64,000 bases of DNA from Tetrastigma voinierianum (Eukaryota; Streptophyta; Magnoliopsida; Vitales; Vitaceae). The translations under genes and the position numbers were made by a program. Shown here one piece after another: positions 11,837 through 23,667 of this stretch. Location of the stretch: contig JAEQBH010002847.1 in the NCBI GenBank assembly GCA_016808115.1, positions 496,001-560,000 on the forward strand. Direction: 5' to 3'. The first letter of the stretch is position 1. The number at the start of each line of letters is the position of its first letter. Below the pieces are notes generated by a model, which was not told the DNA's origin, did not search any database, and worked only from the letters and a program-made list of their open reading frames with translations.

Positions 11837-12113
11837 TGTAAAACCCGAGAAAATTCTAATTTTCTGAAAAAAGGTAAAATTGTGATTTCGGTCAAAATCC
11901 GAGTTCTTCTAGACCCCGATGACAAAAAAGACTTCACCGTTGAAACGCTCTTGAACGAAGGCTACCACGTCGGGACTCACGAATTCCGAGACGTCTAATT
12001 TGCACGCGTTTCATAACGAAGGACACGGGTGACACTGACACATTTTAAGTGGCTCCATGTGAGTGCCACATGTCATGTGCAGAATTAGTCAAACATGAGC
12101 TCAAGTGTGGGGC

Positions 12114-12118
12114 TATGG
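12114..12118 (+). repeat. Target site duplication of element B, left copy (TATGG)
   Basis: TATGG directly precedes the LTR start TGATGCC. The same five bases follow the other LTR at 21413-21417. Confidence 0.85.
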
Positions 12119-13943
12119 TGATGCCATGGTATCGCCCAATCCAGCGCTGGGTTTCGGGCCGACAACCGCCAACCCGCGGAATATTCGTGGAATGTCGAAA
12201 GTAACCCGACACCACTCCATTGAGTCCCCTTTTCCAAGACTCAAGATTTAATGAAAATCGGGTAGAGTCTCCATTGTACGGAGAGCTCTACCCAAGATAC
12301 AACATGTCCCAACATTGTACAACGACCACACCAGGTCCACATGTGAGTAAAATGGCCACTTGGGTCCATGCATCAATACTCACAAAAATACAACAACTAT
12401 ATTACAATAATTCAAGAGTTATTACATTACTCCTAATCAAAACATATATCGTAAATTAAGAATTTAATACATGTTTTAAAAATAAACACCGTGCTCACAA
12501 TCGAATTTCTTCTAAAAGTGGCCTCTAGTGAGCCGTCCTCCCATACATTCCCCGTAATCACACATCCGACAGTAAGTGAGCAAACCCACAGCGATAATCT
12601 CCCACGGCTACTCCCACCTGGGGCCAAGACACGTCACGCAACCAAACACACTCAAGCAAATACATGATCTTACTTGAATGTCTACATGCCCAATCTCATG
12701 TCTCGAGTCCTCACCGACTCTCTCACACATGCCTAAGCCAAATGTGATAAAATATACAGTTTTCAAAACAAAAGGTTTTTGTTCTCGAAAACACACTATC
12801 GAGTTTCGGTAAATATATATTGGACAACTCTCCGAGGCGAATTGATGGGTAATTTTTCCGAAACAGTCATGTGTCCGCCTCCGAGATGAACTGTTGGACA
12901 ACTCTCCAAGGAAATTATTCGGAAAATCTTTCTTGAAATTCTTTTCACAACCATTTTCATTTTTTTCTTTTCTTTCATTTATGTAATGCATTCACACCTC
13001 CATTCGCTCCAGGTGCCCCGATGCATATGGAATGCATTATTTCCACACAATTCATGCTAATATATTTTACATGTATATATTAACAAAATTCAATTCACGT
13101 AATTCATGTTATTCAATTTACAACAATAACACCAAAATTAATTACTACGGGCTATTAACAATCAAAGCACTTATTTTGAATTACCCAACAACACAAAAAT
13201 CACAACATGCTCGACATGAACAAAGAGAACCCTAGGCCTATGACCATTCACTACCACACAAGTAGATTTCACCGCTCAAAGATTTTGAGATCGAAAATAC
13301 GACCATTCAGGCCTCAACAAATCCCCATCCATAAAAATGGCTCTTAGCCAAAGAATAAATCAAATAGGAAAAGATCCCTACTTCTAGGAGTTGTCGGAAC
13401 TCCACAAAATCGGTGCCCACACGTAGCCCGCGCATAGAATCTCGTTTGCACCAAGAGAATCAACCCATCCGAAGCAGGAAATCTAGAGAAATCACTCTTC
13501 TCTCTAAAACCAGCCTCTCACCCTCACTACACGATTTCCAACAGCCCAATGGAGAAGAAGGTGCCTTTTTGTCTTATTCAATTATTCTTTTCACTTAATT
13601 CTCATTTTGTCCTTTAGTTTGATTTTTTGACACATGGCTTAATCTAAGTCATTCATCTCCATCCTCTCACTAATCATGCAACATGTGTCACATGGGTATA
13701 TGTAGTAGGTGACTTTTTTCACATCACATGTCTCTCAATGCCCATCATACTTATTCGACACTACGTTTAAAACAAATTCCAACCGGCTCCCACTCGACTT
13801 AAATTCGACGCAGAGCTAGATTTGGGGGACGATTCCAAAGATGAAATCCGTTTCGTCATCTGAGATCTAGAAAAATTTTGGATTTTGACCGAAATGATCA
13901 TTTTACCATTTTTCAGAAAATTCGAATTTTCTCGGGTTTTACA
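12119..13943 (-). repeat. Element B 3' LTR
   Basis: On the plus strand it runs from TGATGCC to TTTTCTCGGGTTTTACA and aligns with 19634-21412 over its whole length. For example, CAAGACTCAAGATTTAATGA occurs in both. Length is 1825 bp. Confidence 0.9.
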
Positions 13944-13960
13944 TTCTCCCCTCCTTAAAA
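13944..13960 (-). other. Element B polypurine tract
   Basis: On the minus strand TTTTAAGGAGGGGAGAA abuts the LTR start TGTAAAACC. This is the primer for plus-strand DNA synthesis. Confidence 0.85.
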
Positions 13961-14084
13961 AGAATTTCGGGTCCCAAATTTCTGTACAATCACAACAAAT
14001 CACATGCATATGCACTGCACTATGTCATGCATGTAAACTAGTCACTTAAGTATTAAAACAACTAAAAACCACATACCTTCATCC

Positions 14085-15480
14085 CTAAACAAGAAGTGGG
14101 ATAGCGGCCCGCATCGTGTCCCGCGTTTCCTCGCGCTGACTCCTCCACTCCACTAAGGTCGCCATGCAAAGACCACTAGCCTCACCTGGCCAGACGTGCA
14201 AAACCTGATCCCTGCTATCCATAATGCACACTGGTCCCTCCTCGAAGGTCCCATCCGTGTCAACCTCAATCTCTCCCCAATCCACTACATGAGCTGGATT
14301 TGGAGTGTATTTCCGGAGCATGGAGACGTGGAATACCTCATGGACACTGACATCAAGCAGAAAGCCAACCGATATGTTACAAAGGTTTCACCCTCGAGTA
14401 TCTCATGGCCCAATAAACCCCATGTGCCAATTTCTTCCCACGTCGCGAATCCTGACCACTCTCTTAGGCATCACCCCCAAGAAGACGTGATTCACTCGAA
14501 CTCTAAGGGTCGACGTCGTGGCACGCATAGCTCTCCGCCGCCTCTAAGCCGTGGAGCGTATCGCCGTCGTATCAAGCCTCACCTTCTGTGAGGTGTCTTT
14601 AATCGACGTGATCCGCGATGGAGCTCTTCTCCCACCTCGGTCCAACATATTTGATCTCGCATGGCCTCCATACAATGCCCTGCTACATGGTGCCATCCAG
14701 ATACCGCCTCGATAACCCCGTTGTTGCAGCGACTCCACTAAGTGGAAAATGCTCAGCTCATAAAGATGTTCTCAACACCATATGGTCCTCTAACCGACCA
14801 TCCGCTCGGGTGGAAAGTTGTACTCATGGTCGGCGTCTTTATAAATTTTGAAATCCTTCCAAAGTGCGGCCGTAAACCTCGGGAGTCTCTATCCGACACT
14901 ATGGATACCGTACTATGTAGCCTACTATCTCTCGAATGTACAACCGCGTAATCTCTCGCACGTAGCGTCATCCGCACGGCTTAGAAAATGTGCCGATTCT
15001 CGAGTCGGTCCACTATCACCCATACGCATCATGTCCTCGCGTCCGTGGCAAGTGGCTCAAAATCCATCGTGGCGTAAGGTTTCCACTCCACTCAACCACC
15101 TCCAATGGTCAAGTAGCCCTCGCTTAGCTTCGTGCTCACTTAACTCCGCCCACGGAGACATCGCCGAACAAAGTCCCTACGTGTCTCCTTCATCCCGCTT
15201 CATTAGTCCCGCGATGAAGATCCGGGTACATCTTTTGTGCCAATTGATGGCCTGAAATCGAGCAAATAAACCTCGAGAATCTCCTCTCAAATCTACAATC
15301 GGGAACCACCACTCGTCTGACACCTAAGACTACCATCCGTACAGACAACAATTTCTCGTCACCACTCCGACTATACCCGCCCCCGACGGACACTGATTCC
15401 GGTTCGCCCGACCATCACTGGCTTCACAGAGACCATGTAGCTACTAAAGTCCCCAACGCACTCGAGCTCATCATTGCATC
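14085..15480 (-). pseudogene. Element B integrase with C-terminal chromodomain (decayed)
   Basis: The minus strand holds the integrase, which in the family inserts element DNA into the genome, and a C-terminal chromodomain. The C-terminal piece 14085-14321 reads MLRKYTPNPAHVVDWGEIEV, then EEGPVCIMDSRDQVL, and ends TLVEWRSQREETRDTMRAAI, which matches the Tekay-type linker and chromodomain. At 14544-14738 there is the segment with ALYGGHARSNMLDRGGR. At 14753-14977 there is VSIVSDRDSRGLRPHFGR followed by STTFHPSGWSVRG, the region of the second catalytic aspartate and the TDGQSE glutamate; the glutamate is lost. The N-terminal zinc-binding part lies near 15190-15400. At least three frame shifts separate these pieces. 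Confidence 0.8.
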
Positions 15481-15835
15481 AGAGCCTCAACCGTCCCACG
15501 CTTCCTGAGCATTCGCCACTCCCGAGAAGATTTACTACTGACGCCCTCACGACTTCCACCATGCATCAACCACCACATTTTCCGCTGCAGGGCACACAAA
15601 GTGAAGTCATAATCCTTCAGAACTCAATCCATTCCGCTGGTTTCATGAATGATGTCCTTCCATCACAGAAAATATACTTCAGACTTTGTGGTCCGAAAGT
15701 AATAATCTCAATCTGTCCACTATATAAATAAGGGGCGCCAAATCTTCAAGGCGAAGACTATGGTCGCCAACTCCATGTCAAGTTTGGGGTAATTCTGCTC
15801 ATGATTCTTCAACCACTGAACCATGTTACCACCCT
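15481..15835 (-). pseudogene. Element B RNase H (decayed)
   Basis: The region aligns with the readable RNase H of element D at 31811-32275 (for example AGGCGAAGACTATGGTCGCC at 15749-15768 against 32049-32068, the ELAA segment). The frame is broken several times and about 100 bases of the domain are lost. In the family this domain removes the RNA strand after reverse transcription. Confidence 0.7.
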
Positions 15836-16740
15836 CCCGATCGTGACTAAAACACATCCTGGCCCCGTTTCGAGGCATCACAATACATCAGGAATTCGTC
15901 TCCCTATCCGACTATTAAGATAGGAGCCAGCAAGCTTCTTCTTCAACTCCTGGGAATACCGCATTGGTCATCCTAATCAAACTTGATCGCCTTCGTCAAT
16001 CTCGTCATAGTATTCTAATCGAGAAATCCTCACGAATCTCTGTGAGCACCCCCAATCCCAAGAAACTACGTATCTCGAAGACTGACTTTGACCTCTCCCA
16101 ACTCATCATGGCCTCGACCTTCTCTAGGTCCACTGACGCGCCAGATGCTGACACCACGTGTCCCAAAAATCTCACCTTAGTAAGCTAAAACTCGCACTTG
16201 CTAAACTTGGCGTATAGCTGATGATCTCTCAGCAACTGTAAAACAATCCTCAAGTGATCCTCATGCTCCCACTACCGAGTAGATCAAATGTCATCCACGG
16301 CACTAATGACAAACTCGATCCAAATAGGTCGAATATCCTGCGTACGAGGTCCATGAATGCGCCGCGCACTGGGCCAATCCAAAGGGCATCATCAGAACCC
16401 AGTGCTCCATAATTGCCTCAACGCCGTCAGGATATCCGTCTCCTAATCCCTACCGATGGTAACCAAGACGGTTGTCTATCTTGAAGTAGACTGTACCCTC
16501 CTAATTGATCAAATAAGTCATCAATCCTAAGAATGGGTACCAATTTTTGATCGTAACTCGTTCAATTGTTCTGTGAGTCAATGCACAATCGAAGGGTCTT
16601 GTCCTTCTTCTTTCGCAAATAAAACCGTAGCGCCCCATGGGCGTGTTGCTCGATCTAATGAACCCTCGTCCAAAGAAATCCTATACGTGACCGAGTTCCC
16701 GCACTCAACCGGTGCCATCCTATGAGTCATAGAGACGGGA
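15836..16740 (-). pseudogene. pol: Element B reverse transcriptase (decayed)
   Basis: The minus strand aligns with the RT of element D through its length. The active-site region near 16275-16305 still encodes VDDI on the minus strand, but a TGA stop follows at once and the flanking frame is shifted. The upstream SPWGA-type segment lies near 16630-16650. At 16083-16190 the segment ending in LTKVRFFGH-type wording can be recognised by similarity to 32440-32520. The whole reading frame is interrupted many times, so no enzyme can be made. Confidence 0.78.
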
Positions 16741-17370
16741 AGGCGCTCAAGGTGTAACTCGATACGTAAGTCTACAACCTCTACTTCTGAGGCAATCCCG
16801 CAGAGCTCATCAAAAACATCCTCATACTCGCAAGCTACTCGAGGTATATCTAAGTTCGTCTCACTCGCCCTCTGTGGTAAGGCTTCATACCTGGGCTTCT
16901 AGCCAACCCCGCCTAACCGCCCCTCGACACCTGACTCGTACAATCGTCAGCAAAATATCATGCTCGTCTCTAAAATACTACACGAGTATCGCCCTCACGT
17001 AAAGCAGAACCCTCCTACGCTCACAATCGAAAACGACCCTATAAGTCACACCAATCCATCCCTAGACGACGCTTCTAACTCTTAACACGTCCATGAGCCT
17101 CAGTCTACTATGAGTAGAATCGAGACCTCTAACCTGCAACCACAACATATCATCCCTATCCTCGCCTTAACCCTTGTGGGAGAACTCACATACAAGGGCC
17201 CTCCAAGGCCCAACCTCTAAGCCCAACTCTATCACAAATGATGCAAGACGAATGAATGCGACGCACTGTAATCAAATAACACTCTTACCCATAGCGATAG
17301 CAAAAACGTGAATGCAAGATAACCGGCCGATTCATCGACTCACCGGGTAGAGTACCGCAGACACATCCTC
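16741..17370 (-). pseudogene. Element B protease region (decayed)
   Basis: This interval lies between RT and the gag zinc knuckle and is assigned as protease by position and by alignment with elements A, C and D. I could not read a catalytic triad. The part at 17170-17230 (GGGAGAACTCACATACAAGG) matches 33505-33530 of element D. Confidence 0.5.
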
Positions 17371-17379
17371 AGATCCCTG

Positions 17380-18445
17380 ATAGATCCCCGCCTATGGGCC
17401 TCGTCCTCGCGCCCTAGCCCCATAGTCCGGCCTCGGCCCGCTTCAGGTCATGCCTGTGTGCACCTCGGGACTAAATCGACTCCTTCCGACCCATACTAGG
17501 TGTGGAGGAATATATCGTATCCTCCCCGCCCCACCGCTGACTGGGGGACTCAGGCTGTCCCAAACCCCGGGATCCCCTGGTTTCCGGGGCAATCCTCCTC
17601 ATATATCTGGGTTGCCGGCAATGGTAGCACACCATCTGCCCAGCCTGACCGGCAACCCTGATCTGTCCTTGGCCCGAATGGCCACGGCCCTGGAACCCAC
17701 GTGAACTAGAAGCCTTCTGCTTCTTTCCCGAACTAGAAGAAGACTGACTCTCCTTCCTCTTGCTACTAACACCCGCATCCCGAGTACTTCGAGCATCCTT
17801 GATCTCTCTCTCTATGGTCAGGGTCGTCCCGACCATGGAGTCCATGTCTTGTAGGCGAAGGCCTACAATCCTACCCCGAATGGACAATCTCAGTCCATTC
17901 TCAAACCTCCTGACCTGGCCAGGTCTGTGGCTACATAATCGTCAGCAAAGCGAGCTAACTCCATGAACCCAGCCACATACTCAATCACAAATATACCACT
18001 ACTTCAAATTTCAGAACTCCTAAGCCTTTCGCATGTCGAGTAGTGTCCTGAAAATACTACCCATGAATGCCTCCCAACTGCCCATAAATATCGCTTTCTG
18101 TGTCCTTATAGGTCTTGCCCAATTCCATCACACTGCCTCACCTCTTAGCCGAATGCAAATGGGGTCTAATCCTCTAGTTGTATAAGGAGGAATTCCATAA
18201 ATTCTAATACCTTCTCAACTCGCATGAACCAATGGTCTACCGCCATCACCTCCCCGTGAATACCTGAGGATGATGTGCCCCTCAACCCCAGAGGTTAGTC
18301 GAACCTCCTGCCACCGCACAAACCTCAAAATAGCAAGAATGCATCCCCACATGTACCTCAAAAGAAAGGCCCGTCAGGTCAAATACTATGGTGCTTGGCT
18401 AGCACCTCGTGGACGACCCCTACGTCCTCTCCCGCGACTAGCCAT
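17380..18445 (-). pseudogene. gag: Element B gag (decayed)
   Basis: Gag begins with the ATG complementary to 18443-18445 and reads MASRGRGRRGRPRGA, a basic N-terminus shared with A and D. A fragment of 138 residues at 17471-17887 contains MSIRGRIVGLRLQDMDSM, then TIEREIKDARSTRDAG, a serine- and lysine-rich stretch and a zinc-knuckle remnant, CYHCRQPRYMRRIAPE. The first two cysteines of the CCHC knuckle remain, but the histidine is tyrosine and the last cysteine is alanine, so RNA binding by this knuckle is lost. The capsid part at 17890-18300 is broken by frame shifts. In the family Gag builds the virus-like particle and binds element RNA. Confidence 0.82.
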
Positions 18446-18736
18446 CTACACATGTCAAATGACAAGTTAAGTTTTAATGATGTATCTCTAAGGGTGTAAA
18501 CACAGCCTCGAGACACTATTCCTATACCAAAAATTTTTATACACTACGTCCATGCATTCATAGGTAATGCAAGACAATAATTTCCATGTATTAAATCATA
18601 CGCAAACAAAAATTATTTTATTTTATTTTTGAAAACCTCGTGAACAGTGCTCATGAACAGTGTTCATGAATAGTGATCCAAATAGTGACTCAAAACAATG
18701 TCCTTAATCAACCGGTTGAGTGCACAAAGGTAATAC

Positions 18737-19290
18737 ACCCATGGCCTAGGCCGCGCGTCGCGCGCGCATCGCGCCGGCTACCGCGACGGCCGCGTAGTCG
18801 GCCGCGGCTCGCCGTGTCGCAGTCGCGGTCGCAAAGGCGCAGACCGCCGCGCCGCAGTCGCGGTCGCCGTGCACGCTTGCCAATTTGTCCCCTCCCGGGC
18901 CATGATACAAAACCGTAGATCGCGACTCCACTCCCGCCGCGCTGGCCGCCGCGCGATGTCGCAGCCACGCCGCATGTCGCACTTTCGCGACCGCGTCGCG
19001 CAGCGCCGCCGCGCCGCATCGCAGCCTTTCGCCCGCATCAGGACACCAATGAAAATGCTTCCCACCACGATACAAAAATTTTGTATCGCGACTCATCCCA
19101 TGCCCAAGCCACCACTGCCGCTTGCTCAAGGCCAGAGGGCCTGCAGGTTGTGGGCCCTTGCCGCCATGTCGCACTGTGGTCGTGGTTGCTACCGTGACGT
19201 ACCCCGCCGCACGCCCTCAGAGCCCCCGTGTCACGATACAACCTATTGTATCGACTCACCGAAAATGGGCGCAGCCCCATCCAGCCCCTC
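18737..19290. repeat. GC-rich 166-bp tandem repeats with hairpins
   Basis: Three clear units have starts spaced 165 and 166 bp apart. The middle one holds a 21-base perfect palindrome at 19068-19088 (arms CGATACAAAA/TTTTGTATCG), the third has arms CGATACAA/TTGTATCG at 19234-19253, and the first is decayed (TGATACAAAACCGTAGATCG). Each is followed by a CGACTC phrase and a run of CGC-rich sequence. Several long overlapping open frames here are composition artefacts. Confidence 0.75.
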
Positions 19291-19618
19291 GCCGTCTCGC
19301 AAAAAATTTTCACTCATTTTTTCTTTTTCATCAGAAGACCAAAAAACTATTAAAATTTTTTTATTTTTTTATTTTTTCCGCCAGACACTCCAGAAACCTC
19401 AAAAATTCTTCCATACATTTTTTTCCTATGTGCTATCTACTAAGCACACAAATCACATACAATAACAATTCATGTTATACACACCATTCATCAAAATGCA
19501 CAATGAATGCGTGATCTAACTCGTGCCTATCAAGTCATAGGTAATCGTATACCTAACTTATTGATACTAAGCTATACTTTAGTATCCAACATTAAGATCT
19601 AGGTATTTATAAACCAAA

Positions 19619-19630
19619 GCTCTGATACCA
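19619..19630 (-). other. Element B primer-binding site (tRNA-iMet)
   Basis: The minus strand reads TGGTATCAGAGC, complementary to the 3' end of plant initiator-Met tRNA, three bases from the LTR edge. This primes minus-strand DNA synthesis. Confidence 0.9.
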
Positions 19631-19633
19631 AGC

Positions 19634-21412
19634 TGTGACGCCTTAATCCCGGGGTGTCTCGTTGACAACCTCACAAACTGAGGAAGATCAGGAATGCCGA
19701 TAACCCGACAATTACTCCATCAGTCCCCTTTCCAAGACTCAAGATTTAATGAAAATCGGGCAGAGTCTCCTTTGTACTGGGAGCTCTACCTAAGATACAA
19801 CCTGTCCCAACATTGTATAGCAACCACACTGGGTCCACATGCGAGTAGTTACTCAGCCCCATGCACACTCTCAAAATACTAACAACTATATTAATAGTTT
19901 AAGAGTTATTACATTATTTCAATCAAAACATATATCGAAATTAAGAATTCTAATACATGTTTTACAAATAATACCAAAGCCATTAACCGAATTCTCTTCT
20001 AAAAGCTAGTCTCTAGTGAGCCGTCTGGTTCTCATACACTTCAGGTGAGCGAAATAATGATCTCGACAAAGGTGAGCAAAGCTCGCATGCTATCTTCCTA
20101 CATGGTTACTCTCATTTCCAAGTGCACATAAACATGGCAGCTCAAACACACCCTCAGCAACATGATTCCCATTTGAATGTTCATGGCCACCCAGAGCTCA
20201 CGACTTCCTCACAGTTTACCAAATGTGAGAAATATTAAAACAAAAGGTTTGTGTTCTGTAACATACCTACCGGAAGTTTCGCAGCAGAGATACTGACAGC
20301 TCTTCGAAAGGTAATTGCTGTATTTCTGGGCCACAGAGTCCGCTCCGGTATGAATCGTTGATTAACCCTCTGCATTTTAAAATCTTCCTAAAATTTCCTT
20401 CAACTATTTCATTTTTTCATTATAATGCACTCACATCATCGCTATAGTACCTCAAAGGCATTTGGTCGGATTATGCCATTTCCACACACCATGCTAATAT
20501 ATTTTACATGTATATATTAACAAATTCAATTACATACCCTGTTATTCATTCATATCGATATCACCAAAGCTACCACATTATTATCCAAGAATTCATTTCA
20601 ATTATCCAACAACACAAAAATCACACAACATAACATTATGAATGCAGTAGGGTTGAGACCACTCACTATCAATGTTAAAGTAGGGATTTCTTCACTCGGT
20701 TCAAAGATTTTGAGACCGAAAACATGGCCATTCAAGCCTCAACAAATCCCCATCCATTAAAATGGATCTTAGCCAAAGAATAAACAAAGTAGGAAAAGAT
20801 CCCTACCCCTCTCGGGAGTTGGGTTCAACTCCACAAAATCCCAAGTGTCCACACTGCAGTCTCGCCGCGCAGAACAACTTTGCTTCTTCGCCCGCAAGAG
20901 AACCGACTCGCTCAAAAGCCTGAAATCGCATGGGAGAAGCTTCACTCTTTCTCTCTAAAACCAGTCTCTCACCCTCACTGCACGATTTCCAACAGCCCAA
21001 TGGAGAAGAAGGTGCCTTTTTGTCTTATTCACTTATTATTTTCACTTAATTCCCATTTAATCCTTTAGTTTGATTTTTTGAATACATGACTTGATCTGGC
21101 TTTATCCATCTCCATCCTCTCACTAATCATGCAACATGTGTCACACGGGTACATGTAGTAGTGACTTGTCACATCACATGCTCCCCAATAGGTGTTCGCC
21201 TATACTCTGACCCGACACACCTTAGTGCCTCGAAAAACACGAATTTCACTATCTCCGAATTTGACGAAATTTGATGGTATAGATTTCACGGCATCGATTC
21301 CAATCTTCGCCAAGTCCATTTCTATTATTCGAGATTTAGAAAAATTTCGAATTTTGACCGAAATTACCATTTTACCCATTTTCAGAAAATTCGAATTTTC
21401 TCGGGTTTTACA
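19634..21412 (-). repeat. Element B 5' LTR
   Basis: On the plus strand it starts TGTGACGCC after the primer-binding site and ends TTTTCTCGGGTTTTACA at 21412. Length is 1779 bp. It carries the promoter of the element by family analogy; I did not fix a TATA box. Confidence 0.9.
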
Positions 21413-21417
21413 TATGG
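21413..21417 (+). repeat. Target site duplication of element B, right copy (TATGG)
   Basis: It matches 12114-12118. After it LTR J resumes. Confidence 0.85.
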
Positions 21418-22008
21418 CATCATGCCAGTGAAGGAAAATCCAAAGTAGGTAGATAAGAGGATAAGGTGTAATCCCATGATCCAATAGAAATTTGACATGT
21501 GGCATGAGAGGACAAGTCTCTTGTCCCAATCCCACTCTGCCTCCCAATCGTTTTGCAGTAGAGAAGCAAAATGTAGAGAGAAGAAGATTTTATAGAGAGA
21601 GGCTCCAACTCTCTCTAAATTTCCACGATCTGACCTTCCTGCTTTCCTAAGAAGGCAAGAAGCAAAGTTGCTCCCCACTAAGAAGGGCTAAGTGCATGAG
21701 TACTCTGCCAGGAGTTTCGACAACTCCGGGAGGTGTGGTTTTCTCCTACTTATTTTCTCTGCTTAAGAGCCTTAAATGGTTTGGTTGACATGAGGCCATG
21801 AGTGGCCGTTGTCGGTCCCAAAACTGGGACCCAAATGCCTGAATTTTGGGACCCATTTTGGACAGCGCTCCACGAATGCCTCGTGGCTTGGGCTATATTT
21901 TCAGAGCTGCCTGTGAATTTGAATATGCAAATTGTGGTTTTAAAAGGTTACCGAAAATTAGCGGATTTCTGGGCTCCAAAGAAGTGGAACCGAGGTTGAT
22001 GAGGGTTA

Positions 22009-23667
22009 TGAAACCCTAGAAAATCTAATTTTTCAAAAGTGGTAAAATGGTACTCGATCAAAATCCAAAATTTTCTAGATCTCGATGATGAAACGGACTT
22101 CACCGTTGGAATCGCTTCGCCAAATCTAAATACCATCAAATCTCCTCACACTCGAGACAAATAAATTTCAACACGCTGAGGCACCGAGTGCCTAAAATCG
22201 TATGACAGCCTTGTGAGACATGATGAAAAGTCACCTACTACATGTACCCATGTGACACATGTTGCATGATTAGTGAGAGGATGGAGATAAATGGCTTGGA
22301 TTAAGCCATGTCAAAAAGCCTTTGTCAAACTAAAGGGACAATAAAGGAATTAAGAAAAAATTAAAATAATAAAATAAGAAAAAAGACCATCTTCTTCCAT
22401 TTGCTGGAAACAAACAATGGGTGGCTTGTAGGAGAGAAGTGCGACTCTCTCTGGGGATTTCCGTACTTTCTAATCACTGCCTGGGCTCTGACCAGCAGGC
22501 TAAAAAGCTGGGATCACGCTACAAGGGCCACGATGACACCGATTGTGGAGCTTCCCACAACCCAAGAGTAGGGTCTTCTCCCAATTGGTTTATTCGCTAA
22601 GAGCCATTTTAATTATGAGATCATTTGAGGTCGTATTTATTCATGTTTTCTGGCCCCAAAATATTTGGAACCTGGAGCGAAGAAAATCCCTAGTGTGGCT
22701 CGTGAACAGCATCTAAGCTCAGGTCTCTACCATTCACTTGATTTTTGTGTTTGGGGTGATTCAAATGAATTGCTGATCACATAGCCCATGTGAGTTAATT
22801 TTGATGTTGGCTGCTATGATTAAATAATAAGATTTATGTGAGTTAAATTTAGTTAATTTATGTTAGTATATGCATGATTTATATATTAACATGAATTGTT
22901 GTTGTATAATGTATTCCATATGCACCGTGGCACCCAGAATGGTAGTGGAGTGCAATGATACAGTAAAATGAAAGAAAATGAAATGGTTATGAAAGGAATT
23001 TCAAGGAAGATTTTCTCCGAAGAATTTCCTTGAGAGTTGTCCAATAGTTCATCTTTGGAGTAAGTGTGACCATGACTGCTTATGAGAATTACCCAGCAAT
23101 TCATCTTGGAGGGTTGTCCAATAGATTTTACCGAATCCTCTAGATTACGTTTGAGAAACAAAACCTTGTTTTGAAACGTTGTTTTTCTCACATTTGGCCG
23201 AGGCATGTGAGGAGTCGACATGAGACTCGAGACATGGATCGCACATGTAGACATTCAAGTAGGATCATGTATTTGCTTGAGTGTGTTTGGTTGCCATTAC
23301 ATGTGCACTTAGGTGGGAAGTAACCCATGTAGGAAATTATCTCTATTAGGCATTGCTCACCCTGTCGAGAGATCATTATTTCAGGTACAAGGAGTGTTCG
23401 GGAAGACGATGCTCATTAGAGGCCGTTTTGAGAAGAAAGCCGACATGTGGCTTTGGTAGATACTTTTGTATAACATGTATTAAAATTTTAAATCTTAATA
23501 TATGTTTGTATTAAGAGTGATGTATCAACTCTTGAACTATGGTAATATGAATGTATTTTGGTGAGTATTGATGTATGGACCTATGGATTATTTTTATCAT
23601 GTATGGGTCTCACGATATGAGACACCTAGACTAAGGGTCAACCCGGACCCCAGATTTCGGGGCGCCA
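22009..23667 (+). mobile_element. Solo LTR K (element B family) inserted in LTR J
   Basis: A second plus-oriented LTR begins TGAAACCCTAGAAAATC at 22009. It continues with the family phrases GATGAAACGGACTTCACCGT (22085-22104) and AAGTAGGATCATGTATTTGC (23254-23273), and decays at its end (GACCCCAGATTTCGGGGCG, about 23646-23664). The same tail phrases appear again at about 24310-24735 as the end of LTR J, so two LTRs overlap as a nest. There is no primer-binding site or coding sequence after either. The exact right edge and the duplication are unclear. Confidence 0.7.

Larger units (their letters stand above)
18446..19633 (-). other. Element B 5' leader, about 1.2 kb, with GC-rich hairpin repeats
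   Basis: The leader between gag and the LTR is much longer than in A, C, D or G (0.25 to 0.45 kb). Its middle, about 18737-19290, is extremely GC- and CpG-rich and is made of tandem units of about 166 bp. Each unit carries a small hairpin centred on GATACAA...TTGTATC, at 18903, 19068 (perfect) and 19234, with a possible older unit at 18737. The rest is ordinary AT-rich sequence. Packaging and dimerisation signals of retroelements lie in this part of the RNA, so a role there is a guess worth testing. Confidence 0.8.
12119..21412 (-). mobile_element. Element B: complete Ty3/gypsy chromovirus, 9.3 kb
   Basis: A full-length element on the minus strand: 5' LTR (19634-21412), primer-binding site (19619-19630), long GC-rich leader, gag, protease, RT, RNase H, integrase with chromodomain, polypurine tract (13944-13960) and 3' LTR (12119-13943). 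Matching TATGG duplications flank it, and the bases on either side join into LTR J, which proves the insertion. The two LTRs differ at many sites and by small indels, so the insertion is old. All frames are broken. It belongs to the family of about 1.8 kb LTRs shared with H, J and K. In the family the chromodomain steers integration toward heterochromatin. Confidence 0.92.

Noticed and set aside
18746..19465. Several overlapping frames of 90-198 codons on both strands
   Set aside because: They overlap in all frames of the GC-rich repeat, where stop codons are rare. They are Arg/Ala-rich with no motif.
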